NCBI GenBank assembly: GCA_942492735.1
Contig: OW818648.1
Span: 3,100,001-3,164,000 of the forward strand
Direction of reading: 5' to 3'
DNA length: 64,000 nucleotides
From: Sporobacter sp942492735
GTDB taxonomy: Bacteria > Bacillota > Clostridia > Oscillospirales > Oscillospiraceae
Part shown: piece after piece, positions 34,774-42,584 of the stretch
Position numbering within the stretch: the first letter of the stretch is position 1
How the letters are laid out: each line of letters starts with the position of its first letter
The notes under the pieces: model-generated
Databases searched by the model: none
The model's input: the letters and a program-made list of their open reading frames with translations, nothing else
What the model was told of the DNA's origin: nothing
Made by a program: the position numbers and the translations under genes

Positions 34774-36828
34774 TCAATTCAGCGTGTTCGCTTTGAGCTC
34801 AAAAAGCTCGCCGATCCGATATTGCAATATCCTGTTATCGGGATTTGATAGGTCGGGGTCCTTCTTCAACACATCGAGAGCCGCCGTTTGCGCCCTCGTC
34901 AGTACGTCCATATCAGAAACCAAATTGGCGATACGCATTTCCGGCAGACCGTGCTGACGCGATCCGAAAAAGTCGCCGGGACCGCGCAGCTTTAAATCTT
35001 CTTCAGATATCTTAAAGCCGTCGTTTGTGTCGCACATGATTTTTAGCCTTTCTTTCGAAACATCGCCACCTGCACCTTCAAAAAGGATACAGTAGGATTG
35101 ATGCTGACCCCTGCCGACACGTCCCCGGAGCTGGTGCAGCTGTGAGAGACCAAATCTATCGGCGTTCTCAACGACCATCAGTGCGGCATTCGGGACATCA
35201 ACACCGACTTCAATAACCGTTGTCGCAACCAGAATGTCCGTCTCTCCGGCGGAAAAGGCAGACATGACACTATCCTTCTCCTTGGGCTTCATCCGTCCGT
35301 GTATTAAGGCGACTTTGAGGTCAGGAAACACCTCTGTTTTCAGCTTTTCGGCATACGCCTGCGCTGATTTGAGATCGTCATCCGCCGTCTCGCTCTCCTC
35401 TACCATCGGGCAGACAATATAGATCTGTCGCCCCTCACCGATCAGCTTGCGCATAAAATCATATGTCCGCTGACGGAGCTTTTCGTTTGCCGTATACGTC
35501 GCTATCTTATGGCGCCCCGGCGGAAGCTCGTCGATAATCGAAACATCAAGATCACCGTAAATAATAAGCGCCAGCGTACGCGGAATCGGCGTTGCTGACA
35601 TCACAAGCACATGCGGGCTGTCGCCTTTGGCTGTCAATGCCGAACGCTGGCTGACGCCGAAACGGTGCTGCTCGTCGGTGATGACAAGCGCGAGGTCAAA
35701 GAATTCAACGCCTTCCGACAGCAGCGCATGCGTGCCGATGACAACATCGACTTCGCCCAGATGAATCTGCGTCTGTATATTTTTCTTTTGTTTTGCTGTC
35801 ATACTTCCAGTCAGGAGCCCGACATGGATACCAATCGGCTCAAGGAGCTGGCTTAATGTCCGATAATGCTGCTCGGCTAATATTTCCGTCGGTGCCATGA
35901 ATGCCGACTGACAGTCGGACTTCCACGCATACCAGCAGCAGGCCGCCGCGACGACTGTTTTTCCTGAGCCGACGTCTCCCTGTACGAGCCTGTTCATCGG
36001 CGTATTTTGAAGCATATCACTGACAGCTTGTTCAATCGACCGGATTTGAGCGCCTGTTAGCTTAAATGACAGCACTTCATAGAATTCACTGATGTCGGCT
36101 TCCTTCAGGCCGCGCCCTGTTTTGACGCTGCGGCCTTTCCGCAGGATGCCCATTGCCGCTGAGATAATAAACAGCTCTTCGAAAATAAGTCTTCTGCGTG
36201 CGATCTCCAGCGCTTCAAAATGCGCCGGAAAATGAATATTTTCATATGCATAGCGGGCGTGCGCCAGCTGATAGGTCTCACGAACACTGAGGGGCAGATA
36301 ATCCGGCATCAGGTCGCCGCAGGCGTCTAACCCCTGACGGACCGCATTGGACATCATATTCTGCGACAGGCCAGACGTCAGCGGATAAACAGGCACAATC
36401 CGCCCCGTCACATTGTGCGCCGTCTCCTTTTCAAATATGGGATTTGTCATTTCCAGCCGCTTGAGAGTACCGGTTACCTTTCCATAAAAAACATAGCTCT
36501 CGCCCGGTTTGATCGCATCCTTAACAAAGCTTTGGTTAAAGAACGTGAGTTCAAGAGCACCGCCCTCATCAACAACTTTCACCTTAACGAGGTCAAGTCC
36601 CTTGCGTACATGCGACAGTCTTGGGACTGTTGCGGCCATTGCCTGCACGCAGACGGTCTCGTCGGGGATCAGCATGGATATCGGCTTCATAATCGTTCTG
36701 TCCTCATACGCCCTCGGGAAAAAACAAACGAGGTCCCGAAGCGTGTGAATCTCGAGCTTCCCCATCGCTTTGGCGCGCGCTTCACCGACACCCTTGATAA
36801 ACCGAATATCCGTCATAAGCTCTGCCAC
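34774..36828 (-). CDS. recG: ATP-dependent DNA helicase RecG
   Basis: RecG drives branch migration at stalled forks and recombination intermediates. An N-terminal wedge/OB domain (about 1-230; FIKGVGEARAKAMGKLEIHT, CFFPRAYEDRT) is followed by the two helicase lobes. Walker A is GDVGSGKTVVAA, the DEAD-box variant is ITDEQHRFGVSQR, motif III is VMSATPIPRTLAL and motif VI is QLRGRVGRG. The length of 684 residues is normal. ATG 36828 is used. No gene is cotranscribed with it. Confidence 0.97.
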   Translation of the reverse strand: MAELMTDIRFIKGVGEARAKAMGKLEIHTLRDLVCFFPRAYEDRTIMKPISMLIPDETVCVQAMAATVPRLSHVRKGLDLVKVKVVDEGGALELTFFNQSFVKDAIKPGESYVFYGKVTGTLKRLEMTNPIFEKETAHNVTGRIVPVYPLTSGLSQNMMSNAVRQGLDACGDLMPDYLPLSVRETYQLAHARYAYENIHFPAHFEALEIARRRLIFEELFIISAAMGILRKGRSVKTGRGLKEADISEFYEVLSFKLTGAQIRSIEQAVSDMLQNTPMNRLVQGDVGSGKTVVAAACCWYAWKSDCQSAFMAPTEILAEQHYRTLSQLLEPIGIHVGLLTGSMTAKQKKNIQTQIHLGEVDVVIGTHALLSEGVEFFDLALVITDEQHRFGVSQRSALTAKGDSPHVLVMSATPIPRTLALIIYGDLDVSIIDELPPGRHKIATYTANEKLRQRTYDFMRKLIGEGRQIYIVCPMVEESETADDDLKSAQAYAEKLKTEVFPDLKVALIHGRMKPKEKDSVMSAFSAGETDILVATTVIEVGVDVPNAALMVVENADRFGLSQLHQLRGRVGRGQHQSYCILFEGAGGDVSKERLKIMCDTNDGFKISEEDLKLRGPGDFFGSRQHGLPEMRIANLVSDMDVLTRAQTAALDVLKKDPDLSNPDNRILQYRIGELFELKANTLN

Positions 36829-36938
36829 GTCACGACCTCCGTCCCGTCATGTTTTGACTAAGTTTACCATATTGGCGTTTATTTTGCAAAGCATCCTGAT
36901 TGAAAGTAGTATCAAGTCCCGCAAAACTGCTTTATTCT

Positions 36939-37089
36939 GTAGGGCGCGGCATCCTTGACGCGCCGTTCTTGTAGGCGCGTCATATAATTGCGTCCGGTGT
37001 GAGAAATCGAAGGCAGGCATATATCTCGCCTCACAGATAGCACTTACGGCACGGAACAAGATTGGCGCGTCAAGGATGCCGCGCCCTAC
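36939..37089. repeat. MITE-like element with perfect 26-bp terminal inverted repeats (copy A)
   Basis: Positions 36939-36964 and 37064-37089 are exact inverted copies that begin GTAGGGCGCGGCATCCTTG. The 99-nt interior codes for nothing. Copy B at 45925 has the same ends and nearly the same length. A related single end, GTAGGGCGCGACGACCCGGC, stands at 37139-37163. Together they fill the gap between recG and bioY (36829-37197). Confidence 0.85.
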
Positions 37090-37197
37090 TAAAGACGGTA
37101 GCCGACGATATGTCTACATCGTACTTGGCGTTCTGCTCGTAGGGCGCGACGACCCGGCGCGCCGTTGATCTATTCGGACATAGCTTTTTGATCTTCT

Positions 37198-37725
37198 CTA
37201 AGTCCTCTGATTTTTCAACAGCTTCCTCAGTCTCGGCGCAATCACAGAAGCCAGTATAATTTTCACGGCGTCAAAAATCAGAAACGGCACGACGCAGGCC
37301 ATCAGAGCGGCGGCAAGTGTGTATTTCAGTGAGATCATAATCCATACGGTGCCTAAAGCATAAAGCACAGCTGTTCCAACGACCATGGCGACAGGATACA
37401 GCCATTTTCTACATTCATGTCTGTCAATAATCAGTCCGATGATGAAGGCGCACGGTATATACCCGATGATAAAGCCGCCGGTTGGACCAACGAGCTTTTG
37501 CACGCCGCCGACGAAGCCCGAAAAAACAGGCAGCCCGACCAAGCCGATGAGAATATAGACGAGAACGGCGAGTGTGCCATACTTCCAGTTGAGCACCGAC
37601 GCGGCAATATAAATCGCGAACGTCGCAAGAGTGATCGGTACTTCGCCGATTGGTATTTTAAAAGGCGAAACGACACATATGATTGCCGCAAACAACGCTG
37701 TAAAAACCATGTTTCTTATTTTCAT
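37198..37725 (-). CDS. bioY: Biotin transporter BioY
   Basis: BioY is the substrate-binding membrane component of biotin uptake and works alone or with an ECF module. It has about six helices, with VFTALFAAIICVVSPFKIPIG at the start, then the family segments VPITLATFAIYIAASVLNWKYG (given by its ends, VPITLATF and LNWKYG), VGPTGGFIIGYIPCAFIIG and LKYTLAAALMACVVPFL. ATG 37725 with GAGGG upstream is the start; the frame to 37779 has no ribosome site. It lies 75 nt after birA on the same strand, under one BirA-type operator. Confidence 0.94.
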   Translation of the reverse strand: MKIRNMVFTALFAAIICVVSPFKIPIGEVPITLATFAIYIAASVLNWKYGTLAVLVYILIGLVGLPVFSGFVGGVQKLVGPTGGFIIGYIPCAFIIGLIIDRHECRKWLYPVAMVVGTAVLYALGTVWIMISLKYTLAAALMACVVPFLIFDAVKIILASVIAPRLRKLLKNQRT

Positions 37726-37800
37726 GTTTAAGTATCCCTCACAAATTATATATGGTTCCTTCTTATTTTTAGTCTGCATGGCAAGAGCAGAGCCCTTGCC

Positions 37801-38787
37801 CTACGAAAAATACGGTCTGATGGACACTTCACCGGTAGACAGAGCTTCAACCAGGCCGTTATCAAACTGAACGACGAGCCGGCAGTCATCGTCGATATCG
37901 AGCACCTTTGCTTTTTTCGACGTATCGCCTGCGATGACGTTCACATCGTTCCCGACTATAAAAGAACGCGCTTTATACTCCTTCAGAAATATCTTTTCGG
38001 CCAATTGGTTGTAAAAGCCCAGGAATCGATTCAGTATTTCGGCAATCAAGCGGCTTCGCACTTCTGCTTCCGGTATCTGATCTTCGTAAATTGCCGACGC
38101 TACGTTTGAAATATCACCGGGGTATCCAGTTGCCGGCTGTACGACGTTGATACCGATGCCGAGCACGACGTATTCCATACCGCCGCTCTCCATATCAAAC
38201 GCGCCTTCCGTCAGAATCCCACAGACCTTCTTGCCGTGACAGAAGACATCGTTCACCCATTTTATTTTTGCTTCGACACCTGTGACTGCTTCAATCGACG
38301 CGGCAACGGAGACAGCCGCCGCCGTCGTAATGAGCGTCGCGTCAGACGCTTTTACACTCGGCCGCAACAGCAGGCTGAAATAGATGCCTGTTCCGGCAGG
38401 CGAATAAAAGTCCCTCCCCTGCCGTCCTCGTCCGCCGCTCTGCTCTTCGGCGACAATGACTGTACCTTCACGCGCGCCTTTCGCTGCGTGCTCCTTCAGC
38501 GCCGTATTCGTCGATGTCAGAGTTTTAAACACCGCAATGTCGAAGGTCTTTTCAAGCGCGCCGAGATGCTTTCCAATACTGGCCGCCGATAAAACATCAC
38601 TCTCCGGCGTCAAGCAATAGCCTTTATTGGTGACTGCCGTGATGTTATGCCCCTCCAGTTTGAGCGCGTTGACAGCCTTCCATACGGCGTTCCGGCTGAC
38701 GTACAGTGTTTCGGCCAGCTCACCGCCGGAAACATAGCCGCCTTTATTTCTCTCCAGTGTCACGAGTACTTGAGCCTTCAAGTCCAT
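37801..38787 (-). CDS. birA: Biotin operon repressor / biotin-[acetyl-CoA carboxylase] ligase
   Basis: A bifunctional BirA. The N-terminal HTH domain (about 1-60; GGYVSGGELAETLYVSRNAVW) binds DNA. The central ligase domain has EEQSGGRGRQGRDFYSP, the biotinyl-AMP loop, and KIKWVNDVFCHGKKVCGILTE (given in part: KWVNDVFCHGKKVCGI). A small C-terminal SH3-like domain follows. It attaches biotin to AccB (Lys104 in the window's accB) and senses biotin-AMP. ATG 38787 follows AGGTG by 6 nt. It is the first gene of birA-bioY. Confidence 0.95.
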   Translation of the reverse strand: MDLKAQVLVTLERNKGGYVSGGELAETLYVSRNAVWKAVNALKLEGHNITAVTNKGYCLTPESDVLSAASIGKHLGALEKTFDIAVFKTLTSTNTALKEHAAKGAREGTVIVAEEQSGGRGRQGRDFYSPAGTGIYFSLLLRPSVKASDATLITTAAAVSVAASIEAVTGVEAKIKWVNDVFCHGKKVCGILTEGAFDMESGGMEYVVLGIGINVVQPATGYPGDISNVASAIYEDQIPEAEVRSRLIAEILNRFLGFYNQLAEKIFLKEYKARSFIVGNDVNVIAGDTSKKAKVLDIDDDCRLVVQFDNGLVEALSTGEVSIRPYFS

Positions 38788-38816
38788 CTTCATCACCTGC
38801 CTGCAAGTTTTTGCCC

Positions 38817-38877
38817 ATTATAAAAGGAAAACGTCGCATTGTCAACCGTTTATACGCATTTGGTGACAATGCGACGT
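38817..38877 (-). promoter_or_regulatory. Consensus promoter overlapped by a BirA-type operator
   Basis: On the minus strand TTGACA (38840-38845) and TATAAT (38817-38822) are 17 nt apart, a perfect sigma-A promoter. Over the -35 lies TTGTCAACC-N14-GGTGACAA (38839-38869, plus strand), which fits the Firmicute BirA pattern TTGTxAACC-N14/15-GGTTxACAA with one base lost. It sits inside a larger perfect 14-bp inverted repeat (38831-38844 and 38864-38877). The genes it serves are birA and bioY. Confidence 0.75.
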
Positions 38878-38916
38878 AATATTCTTTTAAGCCATTTATC
38901 TGATCTGCGCGGACTA

Positions 38917-39013
38917 GCCGGACGGCTAATGGCCGTCCCTACGGCATGACATGAGGTTTTTCGTAGGGACGCCCATTGGGCGTCTTGTCGCAGGGGCGAA
39001 CTGTGTTCGCCAG
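38917..39013. repeat. GTAGGG-palindrome elements, composite (copy E)
   Basis: GACGGCTAATGGCCGTCCCT and the inverted AGGGACGCCCATTGGGCGTC form one pair, followed by GGGGCGAACTGTGTTCGCC, a half element of the type seen at 46241. They fill the space between the birA promoter and the gatB terminator. Confidence 0.75.
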
Positions 39014-39060
39014 TAAAACAACGGGGTCACGGCATCGTAAAGCAATGCCATAACCCCGCT
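39014..39060 (-). terminator. Intrinsic terminator of the aspS-gatCAB operon
   Basis: On the minus strand AGCGGGGTTATGGCAT pairs with ATGCCGTGACCCCGTT and is followed by GTTTTACT, directly after the gatB stop. Confidence 0.85.
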
Positions 39061-39074
39061 GCGTATATTTTCGT

Positions 39075-40487
39075 TTATCCCATGATCAGCTTTTTGAGTT
39101 CTTCTTCCGCTTCGATGGCGTTGGCGCGGCCTTGCGATGCGCGCATGACGGCACCGACGAGCGCCTTGATGGCCTTTTCCTTACCGGCGCGGTAATCATC
39201 GACGGACCTGACGTTCTCAGCGACGGCCTGCATGCAGAGCGCATTCAGGGCCGATGCATCGAAGCCTGCCATATCTTCCTCGGAGATAAAATCTGCCGCT
39301 GATTTTCCGGTTTCGAGCATTTGGGATAAGACGCGTTTAGCAAGATTGCGGTTTATTTTATTACTCTCAAGCAGCTTAACGAGTTCACCCAGCTGAGGGG
39401 CGCTGATGCTCGGCGACCAGTGCTCGCGTTCGGCTTCCGTCTGAATCAGTCCGAACATTTGCGTGACCATGAAGGTCGCGACTGTTTTGGGGCTGTCTAC
39501 GCCGGAGCACGCTGTTTCAAAATACTCAGAAACCTTTCTGTATTTTGTTAGCATACGCGCTTCAGCTTCCGGCACCAAAAGCTCGGCGACATAACGCGCG
39601 CGCTTTTTATCCGGCAGCTCCGGCAGTCTCCCAAAAAGCTGTTGGAGTACGTCATCTGGTATGATGATTGGAATGATATCCGGGTCCGGGAAATAACGGT
39701 AATCGTCGGCGTTTTCCTTACCGCGCAGGCTGCTCGTCGTCCCGGAGTCCGCATCGAAGCTGCGTGTCTCCTGGACAACTGTACCGCCACCCGACAGGAG
39801 CTCTTCCTGCCGATCAAATTCGCACGCTATCGCGGCAGCGACGGACGTAAAGGCGTTGAGGTTTTTTATCTCAGCCCGTGTGCCGAACTCTTCCTGCCCC
39901 TTCGGTCTGAGCGATATGTTGACATCGCATCGCATCGACCCCTCCTGCATGCGGCAGTCCGAAATACCGACAGCACGCAGGATTGTCTGGAGTTTCTCAA
40001 GATATTCCGTCGCCTCGTCGCTGCTTCGGAAGTCCGGCTCAGAGACAATCTCAATCAAGGGCACACCGCCGCGGTTGTAATCGACAAAGACCGCGCTGCC
40101 CTGATGGATAAGCTTCGCCGCGTCCTCCTCGATGTGGATGCGCGTGAGATTGATTTTTTTACCGCTGGATAATTCAACCCAGCCGCCTTCACAGAGCGGC
40201 AGCTCGTATTGCGATATCTGATACGCCTTCGGCAAATCCGGATAAACATAATGCTTGCGCGCCATGATGGAGCGCTTGTTTATATTGCAGTTGAGCGCAA
40301 GCCCGGCTGTGACGGCGTACTCCACGACGCTTTTATTCAGAACCGGCAGACTGCCCGGCTGGCCTGTGCAGACAGGGCAGCAGTGTGTGTTCGGCTCGCC
40401 GCCGAATTTTGTCGTGCAGGTACAGAATATCTTTGTGTTCGTCGAGAGCTCAACATGTGTTTCAAGCCCGATGACCATCTCATACAT
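39075..40487 (-). CDS. gatB: Asp/Glu-tRNA(Asn/Gln) amidotransferase subunit B
   Basis: GatB activates misacylated Asp-tRNA(Asn) or Glu-tRNA(Gln) for transamidation. It begins MYEMVIGLETHVELSTNTKI and has the zinc cysteines CTCTTKFGGEPNTHCCPVC, YPDLPKAYQISQYELPL and the tail helical YqeY-like domain (LNALCMQAVAENVRSVDDYR). The length of 470 residues is normal. It shares its first base with the gatA stop, so translation is coupled. Confidence 0.97.
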   Translation of the reverse strand: MYEMVIGLETHVELSTNTKIFCTCTTKFGGEPNTHCCPVCTGQPGSLPVLNKSVVEYAVTAGLALNCNINKRSIMARKHYVYPDLPKAYQISQYELPLCEGGWVELSSGKKINLTRIHIEEDAAKLIHQGSAVFVDYNRGGVPLIEIVSEPDFRSSDEATEYLEKLQTILRAVGISDCRMQEGSMRCDVNISLRPKGQEEFGTRAEIKNLNAFTSVAAAIACEFDRQEELLSGGGTVVQETRSFDADSGTTSSLRGKENADDYRYFPDPDIIPIIIPDDVLQQLFGRLPELPDKKRARYVAELLVPEAEARMLTKYRKVSEYFETACSGVDSPKTVATFMVTQMFGLIQTEAEREHWSPSISAPQLGELVKLLESNKINRNLAKRVLSQMLETGKSAADFISEEDMAGFDASALNALCMQAVAENVRSVDDYRAGKEKAIKALVGAVMRASQGRANAIEAEEELKKLIMG

Positions 40488-41938
40488 TACAACTTCACCC
40501 CCATATCCGCCATTTTCATAAACGACTGTGCCGTTTCGCGTTCGAATGCAAAGGATGCGTTCAGTATACCGGCTTCTTGGAACTTATCTCCGATCAGCTG
40601 CAGCCCAATCGGCAGACCGCTCTGATCAAAGCCGCACGGTATCGAAATCGCCGGCAGTCCGGCGATATTGACAGAACAGGTGCAGATGTCAGTCTGATAC
40701 GTTTCAACAGGTGTCAAATCCGAGCCGAATTTCAACGCTGTAACCGGTACTGTGGGTGTGAGCAGGACATCACACTGCGAAAACATTTTTGTAAACTCGT
40801 TCTTGATGCTTTTTCTCAAAAGCTGCGCTTTATTATAATACGCGTCGAAATACCCCGCGCTGAGGACATATGTCCCAAGTAGTATTCTTCGCCGAACTTC
40901 CTTGCCGAAGCCTTCACTGCGAGTGCGGCAGACAAAATCATTCAGATCCGAAAATTCTTCCGTCCTGTGACCGTAGCGGAGTCCGTCATAACGTCCAAGA
41001 TTCGAGGACGCTTCGGCGCATGCGAGGATATAGTAGGTGGGCAATGTATATTTGAGCATGGGGAACTGAAGCTGTACGATTTCCGCGCCCATTTTTTGAT
41101 AGAGGGCTATCGCATCGTCAAGTGACTTTTGAATGGACTCCGGTAAGCCTTCGAAATACTCTTTGGCGATACCGATTTTAAGTCCTTTAATGCTACCTGA
41201 AATCTTGTTCGAAACCGGTGTTGAACCGTGACTTGTCATATCGGCCGGGTCTTTTTTGCAGATGGCGTCAAAAATGAGTGCGGCGTCTTCTACACATGTT
41301 GTGATCGGCCCGATTTGGTCAAGCGACGAGCCGTAAGCGATGAGACCGCGGCGCGAGACCGCGCCGTAAGTCGGCTTTAGCCCGACGAGCCCGCAGAAGG
41401 ACGCAGGCATGCGGATGCTGCCGCCGGTATCCGAACCGATGCCGTACACGGCTATATTCCCCGCGACAGCCGATGCCACGCCGCCGGAGCTGCCGCCTGC
41501 AACATGTGCTGTACTGTGCGGGTTTTTCGAACCGCCGAAATATGAGTTTTCGCATGTTGAGCCCATCGCAAACTCATCCATATTGCCTTTGCCGATAATG
41601 ACGGCATTCTGCGACTTCAGGCTCTCCCACACGGCAGCATCATAAATGGGCGTATAATTTTCAAGCATGCGCGACGCGCATGTCGTTTTCAGCCCAGCCG
41701 TTGATATATTGTCTTTCAAGACAAAAGGGACGCCTTCCAAGGGTGCGAGCTCTTCGCCGTTTTGCAGCTTTTTATCGACTGCGGCCGCCGCTGTATAAGC
41801 CGCTTCTTCTGTGAGTGAGATATAGGCATTCAGCTCTTTGTTTTCTGATTGGGCGGCACTCAGGAACTTCTCTGTCAGTTCACGGCATGTGACTTCTTTG
41901 TTTTTCAGAAGGCGTCTGACATCACCAATTTTGTTCAT
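40487..41938 (-). CDS. gatA: Asp/Glu-tRNA(Asn/Gln) amidotransferase subunit A
   Basis: GatA is the amidase that frees ammonia from glutamine. The amidase-signature catalytic triad is present: the Lys in PFVLKDNIST, the cis-Ser in GGSSGGVASAVAG and the nucleophile Ser in GSDTGGSIRMPAS. The length is 483 residues. Its ATG overlaps the gatC stop by 4 nt. The amidated tRNA supply serves Asn and/or Gln codons; no AsnRS or GlnRS gene is in the window. Confidence 0.97.
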   Translation of the reverse strand: MNKIGDVRRLLKNKEVTCRELTEKFLSAAQSENKELNAYISLTEEAAYTAAAAVDKKLQNGEELAPLEGVPFVLKDNISTAGLKTTCASRMLENYTPIYDAAVWESLKSQNAVIIGKGNMDEFAMGSTCENSYFGGSKNPHSTAHVAGGSSGGVASAVAGNIAVYGIGSDTGGSIRMPASFCGLVGLKPTYGAVSRRGLIAYGSSLDQIGPITTCVEDAALIFDAICKKDPADMTSHGSTPVSNKISGSIKGLKIGIAKEYFEGLPESIQKSLDDAIALYQKMGAEIVQLQFPMLKYTLPTYYILACAEASSNLGRYDGLRYGHRTEEFSDLNDFVCRTRSEGFGKEVRRRILLGTYVLSAGYFDAYYNKAQLLRKSIKNEFTKMFSQCDVLLTPTVPVTALKFGSDLTPVETYQTDICTCSVNIAGLPAISIPCGFDQSGLPIGLQLIGDKFQEAGILNASFAFERETAQSFMKMADMGVKL

Positions 41939-42222
41939 CCGAGCAGTCCTCCCCGCTTACGCGCCACAAAGCAGCCGTCCTGCTGCTCCCTGGCGTTCTT
42001 GAGTATGTCTTCAACCGGAAATGACGGCTGCAGCACATCTTCTCTAAAACGCCATTCGGCGTCTTCCGTATCGCCTTCCGGCAGATCAACCGCTGCCTGC
42101 GCAATCGCATCGGCAAATTCCAGGATGCTTGTAATATCCTGTGCCAGTGCGTTCATATCCTCACCGTCGAGCGACAGTTTCGCCAGCGCCGCCAGTTTGT
42201 TAAGTTCGTCGTATGTGATCAT
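41935..42222 (-). CDS. gatC: Asp/Glu-tRNA(Asn/Gln) amidotransferase subunit C
   Basis: GatC is the small strap that stabilises GatA-GatB. It is 95 residues long with the usual LNKLAALAKLSLDGEDMNAL opening, the ILEFADAIAQ segment and a C-terminal FREDVLQPSF. It overlaps gatA by 4 nt. It stands about 360 nt after aspS; that gap holds repeats but no terminator that I can see, so it may be expressed from the aspS T-box promoter. Confidence 0.95.
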   Translation of the reverse strand: MITYDELNKLAALAKLSLDGEDMNALAQDITSILEFADAIAQAAVDLPEGDTEDAEWRFREDVLQPSFPVEDILKNAREQQDGCFVARKRGGLLG

Positions 42223-42305
42223 TTCGTCACTCCTTCGCGCATATACGTATGCGCCCGTGGTTTAAACTTCTCCTTCGTGTCATTGCTATGAAACACCGGC
42301 GGTTT

Positions 42306-42417
42306 GTCATTCTGAGCCTGCGAAGAATCTCCAGGCAAACTAATGCCGACGCAACAATCAGAGATTACCTGGAGATCCTTCACCAAACGCTCGTTCCGAG
42401 CATTGTTCAGGATGACA
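42306..42417. repeat. Imperfect inverted-repeat element with GTCATTCTGAGC ends
   Basis: GTCATTCTGAGC at the left pairs imperfectly with GTTCAGGATGAC at the right, and inner arms GAAGAATCTCCAGG/CCTGGAGATCCTTC also pair. This is a 112-nt long-hairpin element of a type widespread in intergenic DNA. It lies in the aspS-gatC gap. Confidence 0.7.
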
Positions 42418-42463
42418 CGCATTGGCGACCCGTTTTAGTTAACTTTGGCGTGCGAACGCGTGG

Positions 42464-42532
42464 TGGATTCCCACAAAGGCGGGAATTTACGTTCACGTAC
42501 TGAGGCCTGGATTCCCGCCTTCGCGGAATGAC
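42464..42532. repeat. GGATTCCCGCC palindromic repeat pair
   Basis: TGGATTCCCACAAAGGCGGG and TGGATTCCCGCCTTCGCGGA are two imperfect palindromes, the second ending in AATGAC. They form a second repeat unit, unlike the GTAGGG family, next to the unit at 42306. Together they account for most of the gap 42223-42584. Confidence 0.65.
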
Positions 42533-42584
42533 AACAACATGTGCGTGCGCAGTCCGACGGCTCTGTGAGACGAGCAGTGGGGCT

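Noticed and set aside
42249..42503. Plus-strand 84-codon frame in the aspS-gatC gap
   Set aside because: It is made of the palindromic repeat units; no family features.
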